A stretch of 7,535 nucleotides of DNA, taken from contig JAIYAA010000322.1 in NCBI GenBank assembly GCA_027489295.1, forward strand, positions 1-7,535, in the 5' to 3' direction. Under the pieces are notes generated by a model. It saw only the letters and a program-made list of their open reading frames with translations. It did no database searches and was not told the origin of the DNA. How positions within the stretch are numbered: the first letter of the stretch is position 1; every line of letters begins with the position of its first letter. The translations under genes were made by a program, and so were the position numbers. The DNA comes from Sphingomonadales bacterium. Its GTDB lineage: Bacteria > Pseudomonadota > Alphaproteobacteria > Sphingomonadales > Sphingomonadaceae. Shown piece by piece: positions 1-6,697 of the stretch.

Positions 1-415
1 CCGCCTCGCCGCCGTCCAGGCGCTGTACCAGCGCGAGATGGAAGGCACCTCGATCCCCGCGCTGCTGCACGAGTTCCACCAGCACCGCCTCGGCGCGATC
101 ATTGAGGATGTCGAATATGCCGACGCCGACATCGCGTTCTTCGACGACATCGTCAGCGGCACAGACGCCCGCCGCGAGGAAATCGACGGCATCGTCGCCG
201 CCAAGCTGAGCACCGGCTGGACGCTGGAGCGGCTCGACAAGCCGATGCGCCAGATCCTCCGCGCCGGCACCTATGAGTTGCTCGCCCGCAAGGACGTGCC
301 GACCGCGGCCGTAATCAGCGAATATCTCGACGTGACCGACGCCTTCTACGATCGCCGCGAGAAGGGGTTCGTCAACGGCATCCTCGACGCAATCGCCAAG
401 GAAGCCCGCGCCTGA
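1..415 (+). CDS. nusB: Transcription antitermination factor NusB, 5' end missing
   Basis: The reading frame is open from base 2 and gives 137 residues before the TGA at 413-415; the true start lies before the window. The first visible residues (RLAAVQALYQ) are the start of the NusB fold, so probably only about 10-20 residues are missing. The ATG at 38 is internal, not the start. The C-terminal part carries the family signature: LDKPMRQILRAGTYEL, then VPTAAVISEYLDV, then the FVNGILDAI stretch near the end. NusB is a small all-helical RNA-binding protein. With NusE (ribosomal protein S10) it binds boxA in rRNA leaders and keeps RNA polymerase in an antitermination state. The gene runs into thiL on the same strand with a 28-base gap bridged by a mini-ORF, so the two are very likely co-transcribed. 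Family assignment is firm. Confidence 0.95.
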   Translation, partial: RLAAVQALYQREMEGTSIPALLHEFHQHRLGAIIEDVEYADADIAFFDDIVSGTDARREEIDGIVAAKLSTGWTLERLDKPMRQILRAGTYELLARKDVPTAAVISEYLDVTDAFYDRREKGFVNGILDAIAKEARA

Positions 416-447
416 TGCGCGCGCCTGCCCCCGGACGGGCGGGATGA
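415..447 (+). other. Ten-codon mini-ORF linking nusB stop to thiL start
   Basis: An ATG at 415-417 overlaps the last base of the nusB stop (TGATG). It opens a frame of ten codons ([10 protein letters not shown]) that closes with TGA at 445-447, and that stop overlaps the thiL start at 444-446 (ATGA). Ribosomes finishing nusB could restart here and be delivered to the thiL start. The thiL start has only a weak purine-rich GGGCGGG just upstream, which fits dependence on coupling. Start and stop overlaps are seen directly; translation of the mini-ORF is inference, and chance is possible in such GC-rich DNA. Confidence 0.35.
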
Positions 448-1346
448 ACGAAGCCGCATTCCTCGAAGGTCTTCGCCGCCTGCCGCTCCATCCCGGCGCG
501 CGCGGGCTGCGCGACGATACCGCCGTGCTCGGCGATCTCGTCGTCACCCATGACGTGCTGGTGGAAGGCGTCCATTATCTGCCGGACGATCCGGCGGAGG
601 ATGTCGCGTGGAAGCTGCTCGCGGTGAACCTCTCCGACCTCGCCGCCAAGGGCGCGGTGCCGGAAGGCGTGCTGCTCGGCTATCCGCTGGCGGGCGACGA
701 CGCCTGGGATGCGGCGTTCCTTGCGGGGTTCGATGCAGCGCTCGCGACGTTCGCCTGCCCGCTGATCGGCGGTGACACGGTGAAGGCGCCGGCGGGCATG
801 CCGCGCACCCTTTCCCTGACGGCACTGGGCCGCGCCGCCCACGCCCCCGCCCGCAGCGGTGCGCGGTCCGGCGACCTGCTCTACGTGACCGGTACGATCG
901 GCGACGGCGGCATGGGGCTGGCGGTGGCGCTGGCGGGCGAAGGCCCGGCGTCGCTGCTCGCACGTTACCGCCGCCCCACTCCCCGCCTCGCCGAGGGGCA
1001 GGCGCTGGCGCCGGGTGTGCACGCGATGATGGATGTGTCCGACGGACTGCTCATCGATGCCGCGCGGATGGCGGCGGCGAGCGGGCTGGCGGTGGCCATC
1101 GATCTGGCTACCGTACCGCTCTCCGCCGACTTCCAGACGGTGCGTGGGCGGGATCGGGGCGCGCGGCTCGCAGCTGCCACCGCCGGAGACGATTACGAGC
1201 TGCTCTTCGCGGCCCCCGCCGGGCTGCTGCTGCCGCTCGCGGCGACCTGCGTCGGGACCTTCAGCGCCGGCGAAGGCCTCACGCTGCACGACGCGGGCAC
1301 GCTGGTCCCGCTGCCCGACCGGCTGGGCTTCGAACACGGCGCCTAG
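444..1346 (+). CDS. thiL: Thiamine-monophosphate kinase ThiL
   Basis: This 300-residue protein matches ThiL, which phosphorylates thiamine monophosphate with ATP to give thiamine diphosphate, the last step of cofactor synthesis in the cytoplasm. It has the usual order of the PurM/ThiL-type ATP-binding fold: DDTAV at 24-28, the [11 protein letters not shown] strand at 35-45, [15 protein letters not shown] at 57-71, the GGDT metal-binding turn at 109-112, a [17 protein letters not shown] stretch near 150, MMDVSDGL at 195-202 and GDDYELLF at 248-255. The conserved aspartates that hold magnesium (D24, D25, D65, D111, D200) are all present. Length is slightly short for the family (usually about 310-330), but no motif is lost. 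The start at 444 places the first motif at the normal distance. The gene follows nusB, a frequent partner. Its TAG stop overlaps the ruvB stop on the other strand. Confidence 0.95.
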   Translation: MNEAAFLEGLRRLPLHPGARGLRDDTAVLGDLVVTHDVLVEGVHYLPDDPAEDVAWKLLAVNLSDLAAKGAVPEGVLLGYPLAGDDAWDAAFLAGFDAALATFACPLIGGDTVKAPAGMPRTLSLTALGRAAHAPARSGARSGDLLYVTGTIGDGGMGLAVALAGEGPASLLARYRRPTPRLAEGQALAPGVHAMMDVSDGLLIDAARMAAASGLAVAIDLATVPLSADFQTVRGRDRGARLAAATAGDDYELLFAAPAGLLLPLAATCVGTFSAGEGLTLHDAGTLVPLPDRLGFEHGA

Positions 1347-2365
1347 TCGAACAGCCCGTCCTGCGATCCGGCCGGCGGGTTGAGCCCGAGATGCTTCCAG
1401 CCCGGGCCGTTCAGGCACCGTCCGCGCGCCGTCCGTGCGATCAGGCCAAGCTGGATCAGATAGGGCTCGATCACTTCCTCCACCGTATCGCGCGGCTCGC
1501 TGAGGCCGGCGGCGAGCGTCTCCACCCCCACCGGGCCGCCGCGATAGACGTCGGCGATCATCATCAGATAGCGCCGGTCCATCGCATCTAGGCCCAGCCC
1601 GTCCACCTCCAAGCGGTTGAGCGCAGCATCGGCGACCTTGGCATGCACCACCGCCTCACCGAACACATTGGCGAAGTCGCGCACCCGCCGGAGCAACCGG
1701 CCGGCAATGCGCGGAGTCCCGCGCGACCGCCGCGCCACTTCGCGCGCGCCGTCCGAGGAGATGGCGAGGCCGAGCAGCCCGGCGGCGCGGGTCACCACGC
1801 GCTCCAGCTCGTCGACCGTGTAGAATTGCAGCCGCACCGGGATACCGAAGCGGTCCCGCAGCGGCGTGGTAAGCAGCCCTTGCCGGGTGGTCGCGCCGAC
1901 CAGCGTGAAGCGCGGCAGTTCGATCCGCACGCTGCGCGCAGACGGCCCCTCGCCGATCATCAGGTCGAGCGCGCGATCCTCCATCGCCGGGTAGAGCACC
2001 TCTTCCACCGCCGGATTGAGGCGGTGGATCTCGTCGATGAACAGCACGTCGCCGTCCTCGAGATTGGTGAGCAGCGCGGCGAGATCGCCCGACTTGACGA
2101 TCACCGGGCCGGAGGTCGAGCGGAACCCCACCCCCATCTCGCGCGCGATAATCTGAGCGAGCGTCGTCTTGCCGAGGCCGGGGGGCCCGAAGAACAGCAC
2201 ATGGTCGAGCGCGTCGCCGCGCGCCTTGGCGGCGTCGATGAACACGCGGAGATTCTCGCGCGCCGCCTGCTGTCCGACGAAATCGTCGAGCGATTTCGGG
2301 CGCAGGGCGGCGTCGACGTCTTCGGCACGGCGGCCGGCGGTGAGGAGGCGATCGGGTTCGGTCAT
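1343..2365 (-). CDS. ruvB: Holliday junction branch-migration ATPase RuvB
   Basis: The protein has 340 residues, normal for RuvB, the hexameric AAA+ motor that pulls DNA through the RuvA-bound Holliday junction. It shows Walker A (GPPGLGKT, 60-67), Walker B (VLFIDEIH, 107-114), sensor 1 (GATT, 157-160), the arginine finger region LRDRFG (169-174), sensor 2 ([12 protein letters not shown], 216-227) and the C-terminal winged helix ([28 protein letters not shown] region, 277-304). Sensor 2 has glycine where many RuvBs have asparagine (RIAGR rather than RIANR), probably neutral. The frame is open up to 2434, but MTEPDRLL at 2365 matches the usual RuvB N-terminus, and the 23 extra residues look like read-through of the intergenic region. 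No clear Shine-Dalgarno sequence precedes this start. RuvA is encoded about 1.8 kb upstream on the same strand rather than next to it. Confidence 0.97.
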   Translation of the reverse strand: MTEPDRLLTAGRRAEDVDAALRPKSLDDFVGQQAARENLRVFIDAAKARGDALDHVLFFGPPGLGKTTLAQIIAREMGVGFRSTSGPVIVKSGDLAALLTNLEDGDVLFIDEIHRLNPAVEEVLYPAMEDRALDLMIGEGPSARSVRIELPRFTLVGATTRQGLLTTPLRDRFGIPVRLQFYTVDELERVVTRAAGLLGLAISSDGAREVARRSRGTPRIAGRLLRRVRDFANVFGEAVVHAKVADAALNRLEVDGLGLDAMDRRYLMMIADVYRGGPVGVETLAAGLSEPRDTVEEVIEPYLIQLGLIARTARGRCLNGPGWKHLGLNPPAGSQDGLFD

Positions 2366-2454
2366 GAAAGGGCAATCACGCTGTAGCCGCCGCAACCGCG
2401 CCGGTCGATGGGAGGTACTGGCAAAGCCGCGCACGAAGGCGCATCTGGCCGGCT
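2366..2454. promoter_or_regulatory. Divergent intergenic region between ruvB and the dehydrogenase
   Basis: This 89-base gap separates two divergent starts and so should hold promoters for both. I see no convincing -35/-10 pair on either strand, and no GTTC-N7-GTTC LexA-type site. A GGAGGT at 2411-2416 (+) looks like a ribosome-binding site but has no suitable start codon at normal spacing in a real gene frame. Confidence 0.35.
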
Positions 2455-3345
2455 ATGGTCGATCTCTATCTCGCCACCGCCGCCTCGGACGCGCTCCGCG
2501 CCGCGCTGGCCGCCCGCTTCACGCTGCACGAGGGCGATCCGCCCACGACCGCGCGCGCGATCGTCGGCGGGGGACAGATGCGGCTGGACGCGGCGATGCT
2601 CGGCCGGCTGCCCGCGCTGGAAATCGTCGCGATCAACGGGGTCGGCTATGACGGGCTCGACCTGGACGCCCTGCGCGCGCGCGGGGTGCGGGTGACGACC
2701 ACGCCGGACGTGCTGACCGAGGATGTCGCCGATCTCGCCATCGGCCTGATGCTGGCCGTGTTCCGCCGCATCGCCGCCAACGACGCGGCGGTGCGGAGCG
2801 GCGGATGGGCGGTGCCGCTGGGCCGGCGCGCGAGCGGACGTCGCGTCGGCATTTTCGGGCTCGGCAAGATCGGCATGGCCATCGCCGAGCGCGCCGCGCC
2901 GTTTGCAGGCGAACTTCTCTACACCGCGCGTAGCCGCAAGCCGGTCGACTGGCGCTATCTGCCCGACATCGCGGCGCTGGCCGAAGCGAGCGACGTGCTG
3001 ATCCTGGCCGCACCGGGCGGCGCGGCGACGGACAGGATCGTCAATGCGGACGTCCTCGCCCGGCTTGGTACCGAGGGCGTACTGGTCAACGTCGCGCGCG
3101 GCAGCCTGGTGGACGAGGTCGCGCTGATCGCGGCGCTGCAACGCGGCACGATCGCCGGCGCCGGACTCGACGTGTTCGCGGAGGAACCGCACGTCCCTGA
3201 GGCACTGCGCATGCTGGATCAGGTGGTGCTCGCCCCCCACCAGGGCAGCGCCACGGTCGAGACGCGCGCCGCGATGGCGGCGCTGGTCGTCGCCAATCTC
3301 GACGCGCATTTCGCGGGGAAGGAGCTGCCGACGCCGCTGCTGTGA
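2455..3345 (+). CDS. D-2-hydroxyacid dehydrogenase (glyoxylate/hydroxypyruvate reductase type), likely NADPH-preferring
   Basis: This 296-residue cytoplasmic oxidoreductase belongs to the D-isomer-specific 2-hydroxyacid dehydrogenase family, which interconverts 2-oxoacids such as glyoxylate or hydroxypyruvate and D-2-hydroxyacids. The substrate-domain loop NGVGYDGLD is at 61-69. The Rossmann glycine motif GLGKIG is at 135-140. The catalytic triad is R215 (in NVARGSLVD), E244 (in DVFAEEP) and H262 (in APHQGSAT). After the second Rossmann strand the sequence reads YTARSRKP (156-163): basic residues stand where NAD-dependent members have an aspartate, which suggests NADPH. The length is compact but complete, without the C-terminal extension of SerA, so serine synthesis is unlikely. 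The exact substrate cannot be told. The ATG at 2455 is the only usable start in the frame, with only a weak, distant GAAGG upstream. The gene sits alone on + between ruvB and a DUF4337 gene, both on the other strand. Confidence 0.9.
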   Translation: MVDLYLATAASDALRAALAARFTLHEGDPPTTARAIVGGGQMRLDAAMLGRLPALEIVAINGVGYDGLDLDALRARGVRVTTTPDVLTEDVADLAIGLMLAVFRRIAANDAAVRSGGWAVPLGRRASGRRVGIFGLGKIGMAIAERAAPFAGELLYTARSRKPVDWRYLPDIAALAEASDVLILAAPGGAATDRIVNADVLARLGTEGVLVNVARGSLVDEVALIAALQRGTIAGAGLDVFAEEPHVPEALRMLDQVVLAPHQGSATVETRAAMAALVVANLDAHFAGKELPTPLL

Positions 3346-3351
3346 TGGCGC

Positions 3352-3485
3352 GATCCTCCCCTGCAGGGGGAGGTGGCAGGCCGAAGGCCCGACGGAGGGG
3401 TATCCGCGTCCGAACCGGACTAGCGCCGCCCCAGCGTCGTTACCCCTCCGTCGCTTCGCGACACCCCCCCTTGCAGGGGAGGATC
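3352..3485. repeat. Large imperfect inverted repeat with GATCCTCC ends, between convergent genes
   Basis: The left arm (3352-3402) and right arm (3441-3485) are imperfect reverse complements around a 38-base spacer. Both outer ends read GATCCTCCCCTGCA when read inwards, and the inner ends share CGACGGAGGGGTA. The left arm also folds by itself (CCTCCCCTGCAGGGGGAGG and GGCCGAAGGCC). The element begins 6 bases after the dehydrogenase stop and ends 15 bases before the stop of the convergent DUF4337 gene, so it fills the whole gap. It resembles the dispersed palindromic intergenic elements I know from sphingomonad genomes. A folded transcript could act as a bidirectional terminator or RNA-stability element, although there is no U-tract. 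Confidence 0.85.
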
Positions 3486-3500
3486 GAGATCGCATGCACG

Positions 3501-4058
3501 TCATCCCAGCAGGGTGCTCAGCACCTCGGGGTGGAAGGCCCATCCTGCGAAGCCGCACAGGCCCATGAACATCCCGAAGGCGCCGAACACCCAGGCAGCG
3601 ACGAGCAGCCAGCTGCTTTCCGCCAGCGCCGATACCGCCGCGATCGAGATGGCCGTGGCGATCGCCGCATCGCTCGCATCGAACTGGTCGTCATGCACGT
3701 TGAGCGCGTCATACTGCGCCGCCTCCGCCTTTGCCTGCGCGGCGAGCCCGGGCGCTTCCACCTTGTATCGGGCGATATCCGCATCCAGCCGCTGCAGGAT
3801 CGGCGCCACCCTGGCGGGATCGCTCGCCACCGCCGCGATCTGGGCGCGGCTGGTTTCGGCCAAATGCTGCTTGGTCTTGGTCGCCTGATATTCGTTCCAG
3901 AGATCGACGGAACGCGACTGGGCCTGCTCCATCGCCTGGACGATGTTGCCGTCCTTGATGTTGCACAGGCCGGTCGCGACCGAGAGCACCACGACGGTGA
4001 TCGCAACTCGGCGGTTGAGGCGCTTGTCCTTGGCTTCGGCGGAAACTTCGATTTCCAT
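3501..4058 (-). CDS. DUF4337-type membrane protein of unknown function
   Basis: This 185-residue protein resembles the DUF4337 family, whose function is unknown. A charged N-terminus (EVSAEAKDKRLNRR) is followed by a membrane span at about 17-33. The NIKDGNIVQAM segment is at 33-43, and a long alanine- and glutamine-rich helical region with coiled-coil character runs from about 41 to 115. A FDASDAAIATAISIAA segment (126-141) then leads into one or two C-terminal spans (about 132-172). This is the usual family plan: a helical domain held between membrane anchors. The frame is open further upstream, but M49 of the longer frame (4058) begins the conserved MEIEVSAEAKDK, and a GGAAG lies upstream of it, while the extra residues are arginine-rich junk from the ruvA end. 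The gene lies 64 bases downstream of ruvA on the same strand and may be co-transcribed, with a hairpin between them. No functional link to RuvA is known. Confidence 0.8.
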   Translation of the reverse strand: MEIEVSAEAKDKRLNRRVAITVVVLSVATGLCNIKDGNIVQAMEQAQSRSVDLWNEYQATKTKQHLAETSRAQIAAVASDPARVAPILQRLDADIARYKVEAPGLAAQAKAEAAQYDALNVHDDQFDASDAAIATAISIAAVSALAESSWLLVAAWVFGAFGMFMGLCGFAGWAFHPEVLSTLLG

Positions 4059-4079
4059 GGCTACGCTACTTCCACTTCT

Positions 4080-4110
4080 GATCCTCCGCCGGCGCGTGCC
4101 GGGGAGGATC
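4080..4110. repeat. Short hairpin with the same GATCCTCC ends, between ruvA and the DUF4337 gene
   Basis: A 31-base inverted repeat begins GATCCTCC and ends GGAGGATC, with further pairing of GCCGGC against GCCGG around a GCGT loop. Its outer ends are identical to those of the 3352-3485 element, so it looks like a shortened member of the same family. It lies in the ruvA-to-DUF4337 gap, downstream of ruvA. It is not followed by a T-run on the minus strand, so it is not a classic intrinsic terminator; partial termination or mRNA processing is possible. Confidence 0.75.
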
Positions 4111-4122
4111 GCGAGGAGCCCT

Positions 4123-4719
4123 TCACTTTGCCGCCTTGCGCAGCGCCAGGCGGACCAGCGCGTCGAGCGTCGCGGCGGGTCCCAGTTCGTCGCTGGCGGC
4201 ATTCACCGCCGCACTCGCCTCGGCCGGGCGGAAGCCGAGGTTGAGCATCGCCGATACCGCATCCGCCGCCGCCCCGCCGCTCGGTGCCGCCGCCGCGCCG
4301 ACGCCCCCTAGCGAGAGCCCGCCGGCCTTGTCCTTGAGTTCATTGACGATGCGCTGGGCGAGCTTCGGCCCCACCCCATTGGCCCTCGCGATCGTTGCCG
4401 CATCCGCGCGCGCAACCGCGGTGCGCAGTTCCTCCGGCGCCAGGATCGAAAGGATCGCCAGCGCGACCTTCGCGCCCACCCCCTGCACGCTGGTCAACAG
4501 CTTGAACCAGTCGCGCTCGTCGGCCGAGGCGAAGCCCATCAGCCGGATCGAGTCCTCGCTGACCAGCATCTCGGTATGGATGGTCACCTGCTCGCCGACC
4601 GCGCCCAGCTTGTCGAGCGTCTTGGCCGAGGCGCCAACAAGATAGCCGACGCCGTTCACGTCGATCACCGCATAGTCGGCGCCGCTGGACGCCAGCGCAC
4701 CACGAAGATGCGCGATCAT
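4123..4719 (-). CDS. ruvA: Holliday junction DNA-binding subunit RuvA
   Basis: The 198-residue protein is RuvA, the tetramer that holds the four-way junction flat and recruits RuvB. Domain I (OB fold, about 1-62) starts with MIAHLRGAL and contains VNGVGYLV. The acidic pin residues E55 and D56 are at the same positions as in the E. coli protein. Domain II (about 65-130) has two helix-hairpin-helix motifs, QGVGAK (79-84) and NGVGPK (114-119), that bind the backbone of the junction arms. A flexible glycine/alanine-rich linker (about 132-152) leads to domain III (about 153-198), which contacts RuvB and has the [10 protein letters not shown] turn. The ATG at 4719 gives the standard N-terminus, with a GGGAG about 8 bases upstream. 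Normally ruvA directly precedes ruvB; here a DUF4337 gene and an opposite-strand dehydrogenase intervene. A possible LexA site lies upstream. Confidence 0.96.
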   Translation of the reverse strand: MIAHLRGALASSGADYAVIDVNGVGYLVGASAKTLDKLGAVGEQVTIHTEMLVSEDSIRLMGFASADERDWFKLLTSVQGVGAKVALAILSILAPEELRTAVARADAATIARANGVGPKLAQRIVNELKDKAGGLSLGGVGAAAAPSGGAAADAVSAMLNLGFRPAEASAAVNAASDELGPAATLDALVRLALRKAAK

Positions 4720-4780
4720 CGGCGAGGCTCCCGAACGAGAGGAGCCGGCGACAGCAAAGGAGCAGGCAGCAGCATGGCGG

Positions 4781-4795
4781 GTACATAAGCGGAAC
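4781..4795 (-). promoter_or_regulatory. Possible imperfect LexA (SOS) box upstream of ruvA
   Basis: The minus strand reads GTTC, seven bases, then GTAC, one mismatch from the alphaproteobacterial LexA consensus GTTC-N7-GTTC. It lies about 62-76 bases before the ruvA start, a sensible distance for a promoter-linked operator, and ruvAB genes are often SOS-controlled. The site is short and imperfect, so chance is a real alternative. The rest of the 175-base gap (4720-4894), which also precedes a divergent gene, shows no promoter I would defend. Confidence 0.3.
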
Positions 4796-4894
4796 AGCGA
4801 AACGGAGGAAGCGATTTTCGGCGCAGCCGCCTGGCAATCCCCCAGCCGATCCCCAACTCACCGCAAACGAGGGGCGTTCGAGATCCTTCAGGCC

Positions 4895-5305
4895 ATGCTG
4901 CTACTGTTCTGGTTCGCGCTGCTGGTGGCGGACGGCACGCCGATCGGCCGCACCCTGCGCTGGATGCTGGTCGACGTTCCTGCCGGCTGGTGCAACCGCT
5001 GGTCGCGCGGCGACATGCTGCTGGTCTTCACCCTGCTCGCCGGAGCCGCGCTCATCCTCTGGCTGATGGAGGCCGAGGGCCGGCTGTTCCTGGGAATGCT
5101 GGGACCGGACATCGTCGCAGGCGCCAGCATGCTTGAGCTGGGCACGCTGCTCGACGTGGCGGTCATGGCGGTCACGGTGTTCGCCACGCTGCGGGTGCAA
5201 GCGGTGCGTCGGTGGGTGACGGCGCACTTGCCCCGGCGCCTGCCCCGCGCCCGCTTGCCTGCGAACGACGATAGCGATGGGCCTGTCTTTGCCCTCGCTG
5301 CCTGA
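4895..5305 (+). CDS. Small membrane protein of unknown function
   Basis: I do not recognise this 136-residue protein. It starts with a hydrophobic MLLLFWFALLVA stretch, has a clear membrane span at about 41-58 (MLLVFTLLAGAALILWLM) and another at about 84-100 (TLLDVAVMAVTVFATL). It ends in an arginine-rich tail (RRWVTAHLPRRLPRARLP, about 105-122) that by the positive-inside rule should be cytoplasmic, then an acidic NDDSD. Coding is supported by the long GC-biased frame that fits exactly between its neighbours and by the membrane-protein pattern. The shadow frames on the other strand lack such order. It is divergent from ruvA and convergent with the 80-residue membrane gene, whose stop is only 3 bases beyond this one. 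There is no strong Shine-Dalgarno sequence. Confidence 0.7.
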   Translation: MLLLFWFALLVADGTPIGRTLRWMLVDVPAGWCNRWSRGDMLLVFTLLAGAALILWLMEAEGRLFLGMLGPDIVAGASMLELGTLLDVAVMAVTVFATLRVQAVRRWVTAHLPRRLPRARLPANDDSDGPVFALAA

Positions 5306-5308
5306 AAA

Positions 5309-5551
5309 TCAAGGCCGCCAGCGCCAGTCGCCATCGGTCTTGATCCGCGTAATCCAGATCAGCGCAAGCGCGACCGGCGTCAGCAACAGCAGGAACAGCG
5401 GATGGTCTGGTAGCGCGAAGCGGGTGATTGCGCCGACCAGCAGCACGAAGCCGGCAACGATCAGCCAGCCATGCCACGTCGCCGGCGTCGCGCCATAGCC
5501 GAACGCCTTGGGCTTGAACCAGAAGCCCGGCCGCTCACCATCTTCGGTCAT
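5309..5551 (-). CDS. Two-span small membrane protein, last gene of the SPFH operon
   Basis: This 80-residue protein has an aromatic N-terminus (FWFKPKAFGYGATPATWHGW, about 9-28), then two membrane spans at about 29-44 and 49-65 separated by a short polar turn (ALPDHP), and a charged C-terminus (RIKTDGDWRWRP). A YGxG...TWxGW segment followed by two spans is a pattern I associate with small uncharacterised inner-membrane proteins, but I know no assigned function. The start at 5551 is preferred because an excellent AAGGAG lies 8 bases upstream, although the frame is open to 5653. The ATG overlaps the TGA of the preceding regulator gene (ATGA at 5548-5551), a mark of translational coupling. It therefore belongs to the SPFH/RHH operon and is its likely membrane partner. 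Confidence 0.8.
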   Translation of the reverse strand: MTEDGERPGFWFKPKAFGYGATPATWHGWLIVAGFVLLVGAITRFALPDHPLFLLLLTPVALALIWITRIKTDGDWRWRP

Positions 5552-5769
5552 TCCGTCTCTCCTTGGATATCCTTGGGCGGGCGCCCGCGCCTGGGCCGCA
5601 CCGGATCGGCCAGCTTCACCCCGCGCCTCGCCAGTGCCTCGCGCAGCAGGCATTCGACCTGTGCGTTGACGCTGCGCAGGTCGGTTGCCGCACTCCGCTC
5701 GATCGCGGCGTAGAGCGCCGGATCGAGGCGGAGGGGAAATGCCTTCTTATGCGGGGGAACGCTCGCCAC
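5548..5769 (-). CDS. Arc-like ribbon-helix-helix DNA-binding protein with AT-hook-like tail
   Basis: This 73-residue protein has the layout of an Arc-type ribbon-helix-helix regulator. A basic start (PPHKK) leads to a beta strand KAFPLRL (about 9-15), helix 1 DPALYAAIERSAATD (about 16-30), a turn RSVN, and helix 2 AQVECLLREALARRG (about 36-50). Dimers of this fold insert a two-stranded sheet into the DNA major groove. The tail PRRGRPPKD (about 59-67) has the RGRP core of an AT hook, which could add minor-groove contact. The start is GTG at 5767-5769, 6 bases after the SPFH stop, with AAGG overlapping that stop. Automatic annotation might call it an antitoxin, but no RelE, HicA or VapC-like toxin is adjacent. 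An operon repressor acting on the palindrome upstream of the SPFH gene is the more economical idea, though untested. Confidence 0.8.
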   Translation of the reverse strand: MASVPPHKKAFPLRLDPALYAAIERSAATDLRSVNAQVECLLREALARRGVKLADPVRPRRGRPPKDIQGETE

Positions 5770-5775
5770 CCTGCC

Positions 5776-6681
5776 TTACTGATAGAGCGAGCCAGCATTC
5801 ACCACCGGCTGGGTGTCGCGCTCACCGCACAGCACCACCATCAGGTTGGAGACCATGGCGGCACGGCGCTCGTCGTCCAGCTCGACGACATTCTTCGCCG
5901 AGAGCTGATCGAGCGCCATCTCGACCATGCCGACCGCGCCTTCGACCAGCGCCTTGCGCGCCGCGACCACCGCCTGCGCCTGCTGGCGCCGCAGCATCGC
6001 GCCGGCAATCTCCTGCGCATAGGCGAGATGGGTGAAGCCGCATTCGTCGACGGTGATGCCTGCCACCGCGAGCCGCGCGATCAGTTCGGCGCGGAGTTCG
6101 CCGCCGACCTGATCGTGGTTGCCGCGCAGCGTCACCTCCTGATGCTCGAAATCGTCGTACGGATAGCGCGAGCCGATGGTGCGCACCGCCGCCTCGATCT
6201 GGACGTTGACGAAGGCCTTGTAGTCGTCGACGTCGAACAGCGCCTGGGCGGTGTCGGTCACGCGCCACACCACCTGCGCCGCCATCTCGATCGGATTGCC
6301 ACGCAGATCGTTCACCTTGATCTTGTCCGAGATCATGTTGTTCGCACGCACCGACACCTTGGTCTTGAGCAGCCATGGCCAGGACCAGCGCAGGCCGGTG
6401 GTGCGATCGGTGCCGCGATAATCGCCGAACAGCAGGATCGCCGACGCCTGGTTGGGCTGGAGCAGGTAGAAGCCGCAGAGCACGAACAACAGCACCAGCG
6501 CCGCCACGACGATCCAGCCGACCACCGCCCAGTCGGGCATCGTGCCGATCTGGGTGAAGGCCAGCCCGCCTGCGACCAGCGCGGCCACCGCAACCAGCAG
6601 CATGCCATAGCCGCTGGTGGTGTGTGCCACCGTTTCGCTGCTCTGCCGCAACGCGGGTGCGGCGCTCCGTACGTCCGTCAT
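5776..6681 (-). CDS. SPFH/band-7 domain membrane protein
   Basis: This 301-residue protein belongs to the SPFH (stomatin/prohibitin/flotillin/HflK-C) group, membrane scaffolds that form large oligomers. A polar N-terminus (1-25) is followed by two membrane spans at about 27-46 and 52-73. The band-7 domain begins at [17 protein letters not shown] (75-91) and includes the WSWPW loop at 99-103, a basic and polar strand region (107-123), and [15 protein letters not shown] (129-143). A long alanine-rich helix (about 222-260, [29 protein letters not shown]) is typical of the flotillin-like stalk. The protein ends in [20 protein letters not shown]. No protease motif or NfeD partner is visible, so a role as scaffold is inferred from family only. 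The start at 6681 has a perfect AGGAGG 6 bases upstream; the longer frame to 6735 would include the promoter and is rejected. It is the first gene of a three-gene unit. Confidence 0.92.
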   Translation of the reverse strand: MTDVRSAAPALRQSSETVAHTTSGYGMLLVAVAALVAGGLAFTQIGTMPDWAVVGWIVVAALVLLFVLCGFYLLQPNQASAILLFGDYRGTDRTTGLRWSWPWLLKTKVSVRANNMISDKIKVNDLRGNPIEMAAQVVWRVTDTAQALFDVDDYKAFVNVQIEAAVRTIGSRYPYDDFEHQEVTLRGNHDQVGGELRAELIARLAVAGITVDECGFTHLAYAQEIAGAMLRRQQAQAVVAARKALVEGAVGMVEMALDQLSAKNVVELDDERRAAMVSNLMVVLCGERDTQPVVNAGSLYQ

Positions 6682-6697
6682 CGTTCCCTCCTGAAAT

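Noticed and set aside
372..1418. Long open frame of 348 codons antisense to thiL
   Set aside because: It lies across a clear ThiL gene, is rich in arginine, glycine and alanine with no recognisable domain, and is expected from GC-rich codon bias on the opposite strand.
2362..3558. Open frame of 398 codons antisense to the dehydrogenase
   Set aside because: The plus strand carries a complete catalytic triad and Rossmann motif; the antisense product has no ordered motif and runs through the intergenic repeat.
4080..4110. Intrinsic terminator for ruvA
   Set aside because: The hairpin is good, but no T-run follows it on the minus strand, and its ends mark it as a member of the repeat family.
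3342..4244. Plus-strand frame of 300 codons across the repeat and the DUF4337 gene
   Set aside because: It begins in the repeat and is antisense to a gene with proper membrane topology and a family match.
5309..5769. Toxin-antitoxin pair formed by the RHH protein and the 80-residue protein
   Set aside because: No known toxin fold is present; the neighbour is a two-span membrane protein, and the gene order (RHH gene inside an SPFH operon) fits regulation better. A membrane toxin cannot be fully excluded.
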